Assembly (NCBI GenBank): GCA_016711705.1
Contig: JADJSK010000002.1
Span: forward strand, 434,001 to 498,000
Origin: Candidatus Brachybacter algidus
Lineage (GTDB): Bacteria > Bacteroidota > Bacteroidia > Chitinophagales > Saprospiraceae
Direction: 5' to 3'
Length of the DNA: 64,000 bases
Position 1 is the first letter of the stretch. Every line of letters begins with the position of its first letter. The notes under the pieces are model-generated. The model was given only the letters and a program-made list of their open reading frames with translations. It was not told where the DNA came from and did not search any database. Positions 8,730 through 17,704 of the stretch are shown here, piece by piece. A program made the translations under genes and the position numbers.

Positions 8730-10124
8730 ATGGTTAGAAAATTAATTAATTATTTTATTCCAGTAAAAATAAATAGTGATCATTCTGAACTAAGAGATAA
8801 GCGGATTTTTATTTCGGTTATTTTGATCTCTGCGCTTTTCAATTTATTGGGAATTAGAACTGCATGGGATCTTGAGATCTATCCGATAGTTTACATGTTA
8901 TTATTCAATGCATTCTTTAGTATTGTTATCCTATATTTTTATAAAAATGGGTTGTCAAAAACAATAGCAGGAAATATATTTCTATTTCAATTTGAGGTTA
9001 CTTTTATTGCTCAAGCGTGGCTTCAGGGAGGGGTTTTGTCGCCTGCATCAGCTGCCTTTTTTCTTTTGCCTGCCATAGCAATGCTCATCCTTGGCAAGAA
9101 GGAAGCTTTTTTTTGGATAGTGTTTACTTGCGTTACTTTAACCTTGCTTTACATTACCGAAAATTACATTGGTGCTCCCACCATAACCTATCCTTTAACT
9201 AGGCAAAAAGAGCTTTTCTTCTATTCAATTATTGCTACAAATCTTGCTATTTATTTTGTATTGCTGGTTTATGAAAATGGAAAAAACAAGGCGATCAAAG
9301 AACTTGCGGAACAGCATAAAAACTTGGTGTCAGCTCAGGATCAACTCATTCAACAAGAGAAATTAATTTCACTTGCTCAATTAACCGCAGGAATAGCACA
9401 TGAAATTCAAAACCCTTTAAACTTTGTAAATAATTTCAGTGAATTAAATATCGAATTAATTAATGAATTAAATGAAGAATTAAAATTAAAAAATTACGAT
9501 GAGGTTCAGATAATTCTAAAAAGCGTGCTTGAAAATCTGGAGAAGATCGGCCATCATGGTAAACGTGCGGATTCAATAGTCAAAGGCATGTTGATGCATT
9601 CCAGAACCAGTTCAGGCGCCATGGAACAGACTGACATCAATACATTGACGGATGAATATATTCGACTTTGTTATCATGGTTTGCGCGCAAAAGACAAAGC
9701 TTTTAATGCGACAATTAATACAGATTTCGACAATTCGATCGGTAAGATAAACGTGGTACCTCAGGATATCGGAAGAGTTATATTGAATCTCTTAACCAAT
9801 GCATTTTATGCAGTGAATGAACATAAAGACGCATTGTATGCGTCTCATTATGCGAATACCTACGACCCAACCGTCTCCATCAGCACCAAAAAATTAGGTG
9901 ATAAAATTGAAATCAGCGTGAGTGATAATGGAAATGGTATTCCTCAGTCCGTTATTGACAAAATCTTCCAGCCATTTTTTACTACCAAACCCACAGGGCA
10001 AGGCACAGGATTAGGTTTGAGTTTGAGTTATGATATTGTGAAATCTCATGGTGGTTCACTAACAGTCAAATCAAAGGAATCAGATGGAACAACTTTTACA
10101 ATCATCCTACCAAATAATTTATAA
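8730..10124 (+). CDS. membrane sensor histidine kinase, six N-terminal spans
   Basis: Of 464 residues, about 20-185 form six hydrophobic helices with short loops, so signal sensing is probably in the membrane. A short coiled coil leads to the phosphoacceptor box AGIAHEIQNPLNF (His224). The ATPase boxes are complete: NLLTNAFYAVNEH, DNGNGIP, QPFFTTKPTG and GTGLGLSLS. The sequence of the H-box flank (EKLISLAQLTAG) diverges more from the other kinases of the island than they do from each other. It ends 3 bp before the next kinase gene, so the two are in one operon. The product should sit in the inner membrane; the ligand is unknown. Confidence 0.9.
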   Translation: MVRKLINYFIPVKINSDHSELRDKRIFISVILISALFNLLGIRTAWDLEIYPIVYMLLFNAFFSIVILYFYKNGLSKTIAGNIFLFQFEVTFIAQAWLQGGVLSPASAAFFLLPAIAMLILGKKEAFFWIVFTCVTLTLLYITENYIGAPTITYPLTRQKELFFYSIIATNLAIYFVLLVYENGKNKAIKELAEQHKNLVSAQDQLIQQEKLISLAQLTAGIAHEIQNPLNFVNNFSELNIELINELNEELKLKNYDEVQIILKSVLENLEKIGHHGKRADSIVKGMLMHSRTSSGAMEQTDINTLTDEYIRLCYHGLRAKDKAFNATINTDFDNSIGKINVVPQDIGRVILNLLTNAFYAVNEHKDALYASHYANTYDPTVSISTKKLGDKIEISVSDNGNGIPQSVIDKIFQPFFTTKPTGQGTGLGLSLSYDIVKSHGGSLTVKSKESDGTTFTIILPNNL

Positions 10125-10127
10125 ATT

Positions 10128-13100
10128 ATGTTTTCTGAAAAAAATAAATTGCTTTTAGATACTTACCAAAGATTTATTGATATAGTACTTGGCCTTTGCG
10201 AACCGGATACTTTAGAAAATATAATGTTGTCAGATGCAATGGGGTTTGGTACTACCACGGATGAAAAAATATTTGGTGTTGAAGCTTTTCTTAAAGTTTT
10301 AAAATTTCAAAATGAACAAAGTAAGGGTTTAGATTTCAAATGGAAGGTAGAGCCTGTTAGTCGATATATAAGTCTTTCAGAAGACTTAGCTGCTTTTGCA
10401 GACGATATTTATTTAAATTTTGAAGTTAATGGAGAAAAGATAGAAATGTATTTAAGAACATCTATCATATTGGAATACAGAGATGATAAGTGGCTCGTAA
10501 TTCATTGGCATGGTTCAAAACCGGAAGAAGTTCAAAGCGAAGAAGACACATTTGGCATTGAAACCTGGAAACAAAAAGTAGAAACATTAGAAAAACAGGT
10601 AGCTGAAAGAACTGCGGACCTTGTGGAAAAAAATAAGGAACTTGAAGTTGAAGCTTCTTTAGAAAGAGTAAGATCAGTTGCTATGTCAATGCAAAAATCT
10701 ACAGAATTGGCTGATACCGCATCCATTTTATTCCAACAAATAAAGGAGTTTGGTTTTGAAACCTGGAGTTGCGGATTTTGTATCTGGAAAGAAGATGACA
10801 TTGTGGAAGTATGGATGGGCGCTGATTCCAGCGGTTTATTACCACCTATGAAAATCCCTTATATTGAGGAACCGACTCATCATGATATATACAATGCTTC
10901 GCTAACAGGTGCAGATTCACACGAAAAAATTTGGGAAGGAGGAGCGCTGGAAGAGCATTATAATTTCTTGCGTAAGGTTCCTTCAGTTGCAGTAGCAATC
11001 AAGCAATTGGATGAGGCAGGATTATCACTTCCTACAAAACAATGTTATTATGTTGGATTTTTTAAACAAGGTTATTTATTGTTGATTACGAAAGAACCCA
11101 ATGCTGAAATTCGAGAAATTTGTAAAAAGTTTTCTAATGTTTTTGAACAGTCTTATACACGCTTCCTTGATTTACAAAAAGCAGAAAAGCAGGCAAGAGA
11201 AGCTGAGATTGAACTGGCATTGGAAAGAGTTCGCGCCAGAACGATGGCCATGCAGCATAGTGATGAACTGTTGGATGCAGCTACTTTATTATTTCAACAG
11301 ATTGAATTTTTGGGAGCGCCAACATGGAATTGCTCATTTAATATTTGGGATAAGGATAGAAAACATGCAACCGCCTGGAATGGTACTAAAGAAGGATTCG
11401 GCCGTCCATTTAAATCGAATAGCTCGGAAAATGTATATCTGGATTTTTATAAGGGAGGACAGAATGGAGAAAAATTATTTATAAAGGAAATCGGAGGAAA
11501 AGTTCTGGAGAATCATTACAAATATATGTCCACAGTGCCAGGAGTGAGTGAAACATTAGCAGAATTAAAAGCAGCAGGAGTCCAATTGCCCACTTTTCAA
11601 ATTTTTTATATCGCTTACTTTGACCAAGGCTATTTAATGTTTATAACCTACGAACCTGTCCCGGAATTTCAAGAAATTTTCAAACGTTTTGCAAAAGTAT
11701 TTGAACAAACCTATACCCGTTTTCTCGACTTGCAAAAAGCAGAAGTACAAGCAAGAGAAGCCAAAATTGAAGCCGCCGTTGAAAGAGTACGGGCTGAAGC
11801 AATGGCGATGCATTCAACTTCCGACTTTGAAATAGTAGTTAAACAACTCCTGCAACAAATTCAACATTTAAACCTGGAAGGCTTTACCGGTGCTCAAATC
11901 ATTTTAATTGATGAAAAAGAATTTTTAACTGTCTGGGATTGCTCATCCCCGGGCAATATGGGAGATCCAAAAAGTGCAACTATAAAGTATGAGGCAAAAA
12001 AATTTCCAATAATGGGCGTGGAAATTTTAAATAAATGGAAGGAAGGAAACCCGTATTTCGTAATGGACTTTGATTTGAAAAAACTGCGTGCTGCTGTAAA
12101 GGAATGGAAGAAAATAAATGAAACCATAGCAGGTATAATTACTGATGCAATTTCAGGAGGTCACCTTACCCACCAATGGGATGCCTGTGGCAGATTGAAA
12201 AATGGAATGATTGCTTTCGATATGATTAAACCTCCAGATGATGACGTTCGGAATATCACTATTAAAATGACACATGCTTTTGAGCAGGCCTACACCCGGT
12301 TTCTCGACCTGCAAAAAGCAGAAGCACAGGCAAGAGAAGCACAGATAGAAGCAGCACTCGAAAAAGTACGTTCAACATCGTTGGCAATGCATAAGAGTGA
12401 TGAGCTTAAGGATGTAATACTTGAGGTACTTAAGAAGTTACAGGATTTGGGTATAGCCATGGAAAGCCGGGCAACGGCAATTTTTACTTATGAAAAAGAA
12501 TCCAAAGACTATTATCAATGGGTTGCTTCACCTGAGTATAAAACAATCATTAACTTTCTCACACCTTACATTGATCACCCTGTTCAGAATGATATTTGGA
12601 AGGCCCGGCAAACCGGAACTGATTTCTATGCCAAATCCTATACTGTTCAGGAAAAGAACTCTCTGTTTAAATACTTCTTTGAGCTTCCGGCTTTAAAAAA
12701 CATGCCACAAGCAGAAAAAGAAAAGGCCCTTGGATATAAATATTACGATGTTGCAATAGCTTTTGAGAAAAATTCAGCTGTTGTATTGGTCAGTCACTCC
12801 GGTAAGCAGTTGACAGAAAGTGAAAGTGCAATACTTAGAAGGTTTGCAAAAGTCTTTGAGCAATCCTATATCCGTTTCCTCGATCTACAAAAAGCAGAAG
12901 CACAGGCAAGAGAAGCAGAGATTGAACTGGCATTGGAAAGAGTTCGCGCCAGAACTATGGCCATGTTGCATAGTGATGAATTAGCTGATGCATCTTTTTT
13001 ATTAGATCAGCAGGTAAGGGCATTAGGCATTAAAACATGGGGATGTGCATTTAATATTTATGGTGAAAATGATTCTACTGAATGGTTCAGTAATGAGATG

Positions 13101-14303
13101 GGCACCCTGCAAACTTATAAAACCCCGAGAGAAAAAATCTTTCTCGATTATTATGAAGCAGGGCAAAAAGGTGAAAAATTATTAATCAAGGAATTTGCAG
13201 GAAAAGATTGTGTTGACTGGTATAATTATTTATGTACTCTGCCAGTAATTGGTGATGGTTTATTGCAAATGAAAGCAGCAGGTGGCTCATTTCCGACTCG
13301 TCAAATAGATCATGTCGCGTTCTTTAAATATGGTTATCTATTATTTATCAGCTTTGAGCCTGTTTCTGAAACACATGAAATTTTTATTCGTTTTGCCCAA
13401 GTTTTCGAACAAACCTATACCCGTTTTCTCGATTTGCAAAAAGCAGAAGTACAAGCATTGAGAGCGGAGCAAGATGTTCTGGAAATAAAAGAAGCTCGAA
13501 AAAAGGCAGAACAAGCTTTGTCCATCTTGCAGGCGACACAAAAACAGTTGATCCAATCAGAAAAAATGGCCAACCTTAAAAAACTTACTACCAACATTAC
13601 CCACGAAATTCAAAACCCATTGAACTTTGTCAATAATTTTAGTGAAGTGAGCAAAGAGTTGCTGGATGAAATGAAGACAGAATTGGATAATGGAAATACA
13701 GAAGATGCTAAAGAAATAGCAGATGATATAATTCAAAATTTAGAAAAAATAAATCATCACGGCAAACGTGCTGATGCCATTGTAAAAGGAATGTTGCAAC
13801 ATAGCAGAAGCAGCAACGGTGTAAAAGAACCTACAGATATCAATGCGCTGTGTGATGAATATTTACGATTAAGTTATCATGGCCTGCGGGCAAAAGACAA
13901 ATCCTTCAATGCTTCGATGAAAACTGACTTTGATTCATCAATCGGAAATATCAATATCATTCCACAGGATATTGGAAGAGTGATATTGAATCTTTTGACC
14001 AATGCATTTTATGCGGTCAATGAAAAGAAAAAATCAGGATTGGAAAATTATGACCCTACGGTTTCTATTGCAACAAAAAAAGAAGATGATAAAACCATAA
14101 TCTCCATTAAAGACAATGGCAATGGAATTCCACAATCCGCTCTAGACAAAATATTCCAGCCTTTCTTCACAACCAAGCCAACCGGTCAGGGAACTGGTTT
14201 GGGATTGAGTTTGGCGTATGACATTATTACGAAAGGACACGGTGGCGAACTTTATGTTGACACAAAAGAAACAGAAGGCACTTCATTCACTATAAAGATT
14301 TAA
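10128..14303 (+). CDS. giant histidine kinase with NTF2-like domain and five sensor repeats
   Basis: A 1391-residue soluble kinase. Residues 1-135 look like a SnoaL/NTF2-like fold (WHWHG-like end: LVIHWHGSKPEE). A coiled coil follows, then five tandem sensor units starting near residues 175, 362, 548, 742 and 935, each about 190 residues. Each begins with a linker of the type ALERVRARTMAMQ and ends with FEQTYTRFLDLQKAEAQ. Units 1, 2 and 5 share TW-C-F-IW, a KAAG-LPT segment and GYLLFIT; units 3 and 4 are more divergent. The kinase core begins at about 1140: NITHEIQNPLNF with His1159 (Thr instead of Ala before the His), then DNGNGIP and GTGLGLSL. It overlaps the next gene by one base. The repeats may bind small ligands in a GAF-like manner; that is inference. 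Confidence 0.88.
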   Translation: MFSEKNKLLLDTYQRFIDIVLGLCEPDTLENIMLSDAMGFGTTTDEKIFGVEAFLKVLKFQNEQSKGLDFKWKVEPVSRYISLSEDLAAFADDIYLNFEVNGEKIEMYLRTSIILEYRDDKWLVIHWHGSKPEEVQSEEDTFGIETWKQKVETLEKQVAERTADLVEKNKELEVEASLERVRSVAMSMQKSTELADTASILFQQIKEFGFETWSCGFCIWKEDDIVEVWMGADSSGLLPPMKIPYIEEPTHHDIYNASLTGADSHEKIWEGGALEEHYNFLRKVPSVAVAIKQLDEAGLSLPTKQCYYVGFFKQGYLLLITKEPNAEIREICKKFSNVFEQSYTRFLDLQKAEKQAREAEIELALERVRARTMAMQHSDELLDAATLLFQQIEFLGAPTWNCSFNIWDKDRKHATAWNGTKEGFGRPFKSNSSENVYLDFYKGGQNGEKLFIKEIGGKVLENHYKYMSTVPGVSETLAELKAAGVQLPTFQIFYIAYFDQGYLMFITYEPVPEFQEIFKRFAKVFEQTYTRFLDLQKAEVQAREAKIEAAVERVRAEAMAMHSTSDFEIVVKQLLQQIQHLNLEGFTGAQIILIDEKEFLTVWDCSSPGNMGDPKSATIKYEAKKFPIMGVEILNKWKEGNPYFVMDFDLKKLRAAVKEWKKINETIAGIITDAISGGHLTHQWDACGRLKNGMIAFDMIKPPDDDVRNITIKMTHAFEQAYTRFLDLQKAEAQAREAQIEAALEKVRSTSLAMHKSDELKDVILEVLKKLQDLGIAMESRATAIFTYEKESKDYYQWVASPEYKTIINFLTPYIDHPVQNDIWKARQTGTDFYAKSYTVQEKNSLFKYFFELPALKNMPQAEKEKALGYKYYDVAIAFEKNSAVVLVSHSGKQLTESESAILRRFAKVFEQSYIRFLDLQKAEAQAREAEIELALERVRARTMAMLHSDELADASFLLDQQVRALGIKTWGCAFNIYGENDSTEWFSNEMGTLQTYKTPREKIFLDYYEAGQKGEKLLIKEFAGKDCVDWYNYLCTLPVIGDGLLQMKAAGGSFPTRQIDHVAFFKYGYLLFISFEPVSETHEIFIRFAQVFEQTYTRFLDLQKAEVQALRAEQDVLEIKEARKKAEQALSILQATQKQLIQSEKMANLKKLTTNITHEIQNPLNFVNNFSEVSKELLDEMKTELDNGNTEDAKEIADDIIQNLEKINHHGKRADAIVKGMLQHSRSSNGVKEPTDINALCDEYLRLSYHGLRAKDKSFNASMKTDFDSSIGNINIIPQDIGRVILNLLTNAFYAVNEKKKSGLENYDPTVSIATKKEDDKTIISIKDNGNGIPQSALDKIFQPFFTTKPTGQGTGLGLSLAYDIITKGHGGELYVDTKETEGTSFTIKI

Positions 14304-16285
14304 TGATGAAAACATTAGTTTTTCTTTTTTGTATTTTTCTCTTTTGGCATTCTGCAGATGCCCAAAATGAAGCTCGAGTGAAACAGAAAGTTGACTCTAT
14401 TTTTAAAATAATGTCTGTCGAGAAGGATCCGAATGCACGAATAAATTTGGTATTTAGAATTTTCAATTCCAATATTGAACAGTATCCACACCTGATCTCA
14501 TACTGTCATGAGCAGTTGTACAAAATCGCTGTTAAAAAGAAAGATGCCATAGGTGAAGCACTTTCATGGAGTTTGGCGGGGCATGGATATCGCTTGTCCG
14601 GCAACTACATCAAAGGTTTGGAGTATCACCAAAAGGCAGTTGCTATGGCTGAGAAAACAAACAACCCAGCTGCGATTTCATACACCCAAACTATGCTTGC
14701 GCATCTTTACAAGGATCGGGAAGATTATCAAAAAGCACTGAAACTTTATCTCGAGGCGTATAAAATTGAACCAAAGGGCGATAATGAAAAACGGCTTATC
14801 TATTGGATTCAGGGGAATTTGGCGACGGTTTATTTAGCCATCGGAAAATTAGACTCCGCAATATTTTATGCACAGAAAAGACTCGATATGAAGCTCTCTA
14901 AAAATGTTGACATTCAGGCCTTGCAAAGTATTGCCGGGGCGTATAGCCAAATGGGAAGGGTCGCTGAAGCGGAAAAATTGTATCACGAATGCCTGCAAAG
15001 CATGGAAAAGAGGGAATCGAGTCGGATGTTGAACATGATCAATCTGGCGTTGGCCGAGCATTTTTATCGTCATAATAACCCGGATTCCGCGGCATTTTAC
15101 GCGAGAAAATCAATGGAAGTAATTGCCAATAGCAGCTATGCGTATCTGGCTATGAAACCGGCCAAATTGCTGACAGATATATATCAGGAAACCAATGCCG
15201 ACAGCACGATCAAATATCTGAAAATATTCCGTGCTGCCAATGACAGTCTTTATAGCACACAAGCAAACCAACAACTGCAAATGATGACTTATGAAGATGA
15301 TATGCGAAAAAGAAATGCAGAAAGTGAAAAAAAAGAATACACAAATAAGATAAAGACAAACTTAATGATTGCCGGATTGGCTTTCTTTTGCTTAATTGCA
15401 ATCGTCCTGTATTACAACAATAAGCGCAAACAAAAAGCAAACCTCATGTTGGAAGAGGCCTTATCCGAATTAAAATCGACACAGTCACAATTGATCCAAT
15501 CAGAAAAAATGGCTTCCCTCGGAGAACTAACCGCTGGCATCGCTCATGAAATTCAGAACCCATTAAACTTCGTCAATAATTTTTCTGAACTAAGCAAGGA
15601 ATTACTTGATGAGATGAAGATAGAATTGGATAATGGAAATCCTGAAGAAGCAAAAGAAATTGCGGATGATGTGATTCAAAATTTAGAAAAAATAAACCAC
15701 CATGGCAAGCGCGCCGATGCCATTGTAAAAGGAATGTTGCAACACAGCCGCAGTAGCAACGGTGTAAAAGAACCCACCGACATCAATGCCCTGTGTGATG
15801 AATATTTGCGATTGAGTTATCATGGCTTAAGGGCAAAGGATAAGTCTTTTAATGCCACGATGAAAACAGATTATGATGAAACAATCGGCAATATCAACAT
15901 CATACCTCAAGATATAGGAAGAGTCGTATTGAATTTATTGACCAATGCTTTTTATGCAGTGAATGAACATAGAGTCGCACTGCTTGCGTCTCATAATGGA
16001 AATGAATACCAACCAACAGTTTCTATCAGTACTAAGAAAATGGTTAACAAAGTTGAAATTACTGTTGGCGACAACGGTAATGGCATTCCTCAGACTATTG
16101 TTGATAAAATTTTTCAACCATTTTTTACAACTAAACCAACAGGGCAAGGCACCGGACTAGGACTTTCCATGAGCAACGACATCGTGGTAAAAAGTCACGG
16201 TGGCAAAATCATAGTTGAAACCGAAGAGGGCAAAGGCACAAAATTTATTATACATTTACCAATACAAAATACAAATACTATATGA
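14303..16285 (+). CDS. TPR sensor histidine kinase
   Basis: A 660-residue protein with a signal peptide (VFLFCIFLFWHSADAQ), a periplasmic run of tetratricopeptide repeats to about residue 330, one membrane span (about 350-370, LMIAGLAFFCLIAIVLYY), and a cytoplasmic kinase core. The phosphoacceptor is His415 in AGIAHEIQNPLNF; the ATPase boxes NLLTNAFYAVNEH, DNGNGIP, QPFFTTKPTG and GTGLGLSMS are intact. The same architecture, with a GAF domain added, is found in the broken gene at 2499-5556. The start overlaps the stop of the preceding kinase (TAATG) and the end overlaps the start of a receiver gene (ATGA), so translation is probably coupled and the receiver at 16282 is the best candidate partner. 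Confidence 0.92.
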   Translation: MMKTLVFLFCIFLFWHSADAQNEARVKQKVDSIFKIMSVEKDPNARINLVFRIFNSNIEQYPHLISYCHEQLYKIAVKKKDAIGEALSWSLAGHGYRLSGNYIKGLEYHQKAVAMAEKTNNPAAISYTQTMLAHLYKDREDYQKALKLYLEAYKIEPKGDNEKRLIYWIQGNLATVYLAIGKLDSAIFYAQKRLDMKLSKNVDIQALQSIAGAYSQMGRVAEAEKLYHECLQSMEKRESSRMLNMINLALAEHFYRHNNPDSAAFYARKSMEVIANSSYAYLAMKPAKLLTDIYQETNADSTIKYLKIFRAANDSLYSTQANQQLQMMTYEDDMRKRNAESEKKEYTNKIKTNLMIAGLAFFCLIAIVLYYNNKRKQKANLMLEEALSELKSTQSQLIQSEKMASLGELTAGIAHEIQNPLNFVNNFSELSKELLDEMKIELDNGNPEEAKEIADDVIQNLEKINHHGKRADAIVKGMLQHSRSSNGVKEPTDINALCDEYLRLSYHGLRAKDKSFNATMKTDYDETIGNINIIPQDIGRVVLNLLTNAFYAVNEHRVALLASHNGNEYQPTVSISTKKMVNKVEITVGDNGNGIPQTIVDKIFQPFFTTKPTGQGTGLGLSMSNDIVVKSHGGKIIVETEEGKGTKFIIHLPIQNTNTI

Positions 16286-16656
16286 AAATATTAGTTGTAG
16301 ACGACGAAACAGATGTTAAAAGCCTCTTCGAACAGAGGTTTAGAAAAGAGATCAAGAATAAGGAATGTGAATTTGCATTTGCATTTTCCGGTGAAGAAGC
16401 ACTTAGTTTTATGCAGGATCATGAACATGAAGCCGTACTGATTCTATCCGATATCAACATGCCCGGAATGAGTGGACTTGAATTATTGAGCAAAATCAAA
16501 AAACATTACGAAAAGCCACCTCCCATTGTGATGATGATCACCGCTTATGGTGATGATGAAAACTATAATGAAGCAATGAAACTTGGAGCAGATGATTTTA
16601 TTACCAAACCTGTTGATTTTACTGCATTAAAGGAAAAGTTAAAAGAAAAATTATGA
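16282..16656 (+). CDS. single-domain response regulator (CheY-like)
   Basis: The 124 residues make one receiver domain and nothing else. The acidic pair is in VVDDE, the phosphorylated aspartate is expected in LSDINMPGMSG, and the switch and lysine motifs are ITAYG and TKPVDF. With no output domain it would act as a phosphate shuttle or through protein contacts. It overlaps the upstream TPR kinase and the downstream receiver-cyclase by four bases each (ATGA), so the three are one translational unit. Its own sequence is clearly related to the receiver half of the next gene, suggesting duplication. Confidence 0.93.
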   Translation: MKILVVDDETDVKSLFEQRFRKEIKNKECEFAFAFSGEEALSFMQDHEHEAVLILSDINMPGMSGLELLSKIKKHYEKPPPIVMMITAYGDDENYNEAMKLGADDFITKPVDFTALKEKLKEKL

Positions 16657-17687
16657 TTACCAAAATTCTTGTAGCAGACGATGAAGTCGATTTGGAAATG
16701 CTAATTCGACAAAAATTTAGACAAAAAATCAGAGACCAGCATTACGAATTTTTTTTCGCGCATAATGGAAATGAAGCTTTAGTAAAATTGGTTGAAAATC
16801 CGGATATTGAGATCGTGCTCAGTGATATAAATATGCCTGAAATGGACGGCCTGACATTATTAACAAAAATGGGCGAATCAAATCCTTTGGTTAAAACAGT
16901 CATGGTTTCCGCTTACGGTGACATGGATAATATCAGAACAGCAATGAATAGGGGAGCATTTGACTTTATTACAAAACCTGTTAATTTTAATGACCTGGAA
17001 CTTACAATGGAAAAAACCATCAAACAGGTAAGGCAGATCCGGGAAACACTTAAAGCGATCAAGGAAAACAATATACTGCGCATGTATGTGGACGAAAATG
17101 TACTGAGCTTTATGGGTTCTAAAGAATATGAAAATTCACTCACTGCAAACGAGACAATAGATGCTACAGTGGTTTTCATAGATATATGTGGTTTTACTTC
17201 GATCAGCGAGAAAGAACACCCGGATACGGTGGTACAGTTACTCAATAAATATTTCGATCTAATAGCAAAAGAAATAATAGTTCAGGATGGTATCATAGAT
17301 AAATTTATAGGAGATTGCGTCATGGCAGTTTTTAAAGGTGCATACCACAGTGATCGTGCTATAGACGCTAGTTTGGCGATAAGAAATGCTATTGACAGCT
17401 TGCCGGAAGAACATGATTTTACGCCACATGTAGCTATAGGTATCACCTGTGGTGAAATGGTCTCAGGTAATATTGGTTCCACTACCATCCGCAGATTGGA
17501 TTATACGGTGATCGGCGATACCGTCAACACTGCACAGCGCATACAATCTACAGCTAAAGGGAGTCAGATACTTATTTCAGAGAAATGTTTTGAAAAAGTA
17601 AAAATGTCTTTTCAATGTGAGAATATAGGAAGCTTTCAATTGAAAAACAAAACTGAAGAAGCTACGCTTTATTCAGTAATTAATTAA
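16653..17687 (+). CDS. response regulator with class III adenylate cyclase output
   Basis: Residues 1-125 form a receiver (VADDE, LSDINMPEMDG, VSAYG, TKPVNF); a helical linker leads to a class III nucleotidyl cyclase domain from about residue 165. Metal ligands are present in FIDICGFTS and GDCVMAVF. The base-selecting positions read Lys in IDKFIGD and Asp in RLDYTVIGD, the adenylate cyclase pattern, and the transition-state Asn and Arg are in TVNTAQR. All catalytic residues are therefore present and ATP is the likely substrate, giving cAMP. Phosphorylation by one or more of the upstream kinases probably controls activity. The gene is translationally coupled to the single receiver before it and followed 17 bp later by an HD-YitT gene. 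Confidence 0.92.
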   Translation: MITKILVADDEVDLEMLIRQKFRQKIRDQHYEFFFAHNGNEALVKLVENPDIEIVLSDINMPEMDGLTLLTKMGESNPLVKTVMVSAYGDMDNIRTAMNRGAFDFITKPVNFNDLELTMEKTIKQVRQIRETLKAIKENNILRMYVDENVLSFMGSKEYENSLTANETIDATVVFIDICGFTSISEKEHPDTVVQLLNKYFDLIAKEIIVQDGIIDKFIGDCVMAVFKGAYHSDRAIDASLAIRNAIDSLPEEHDFTPHVAIGITCGEMVSGNIGSTTIRRLDYTVIGDTVNTAQRIQSTAKGSQILISEKCFEKVKMSFQCENIGSFQLKNKTEEATLYSVIN

Positions 17688-17704
17688 TGGTTTAAAATTC
17701 TTTT

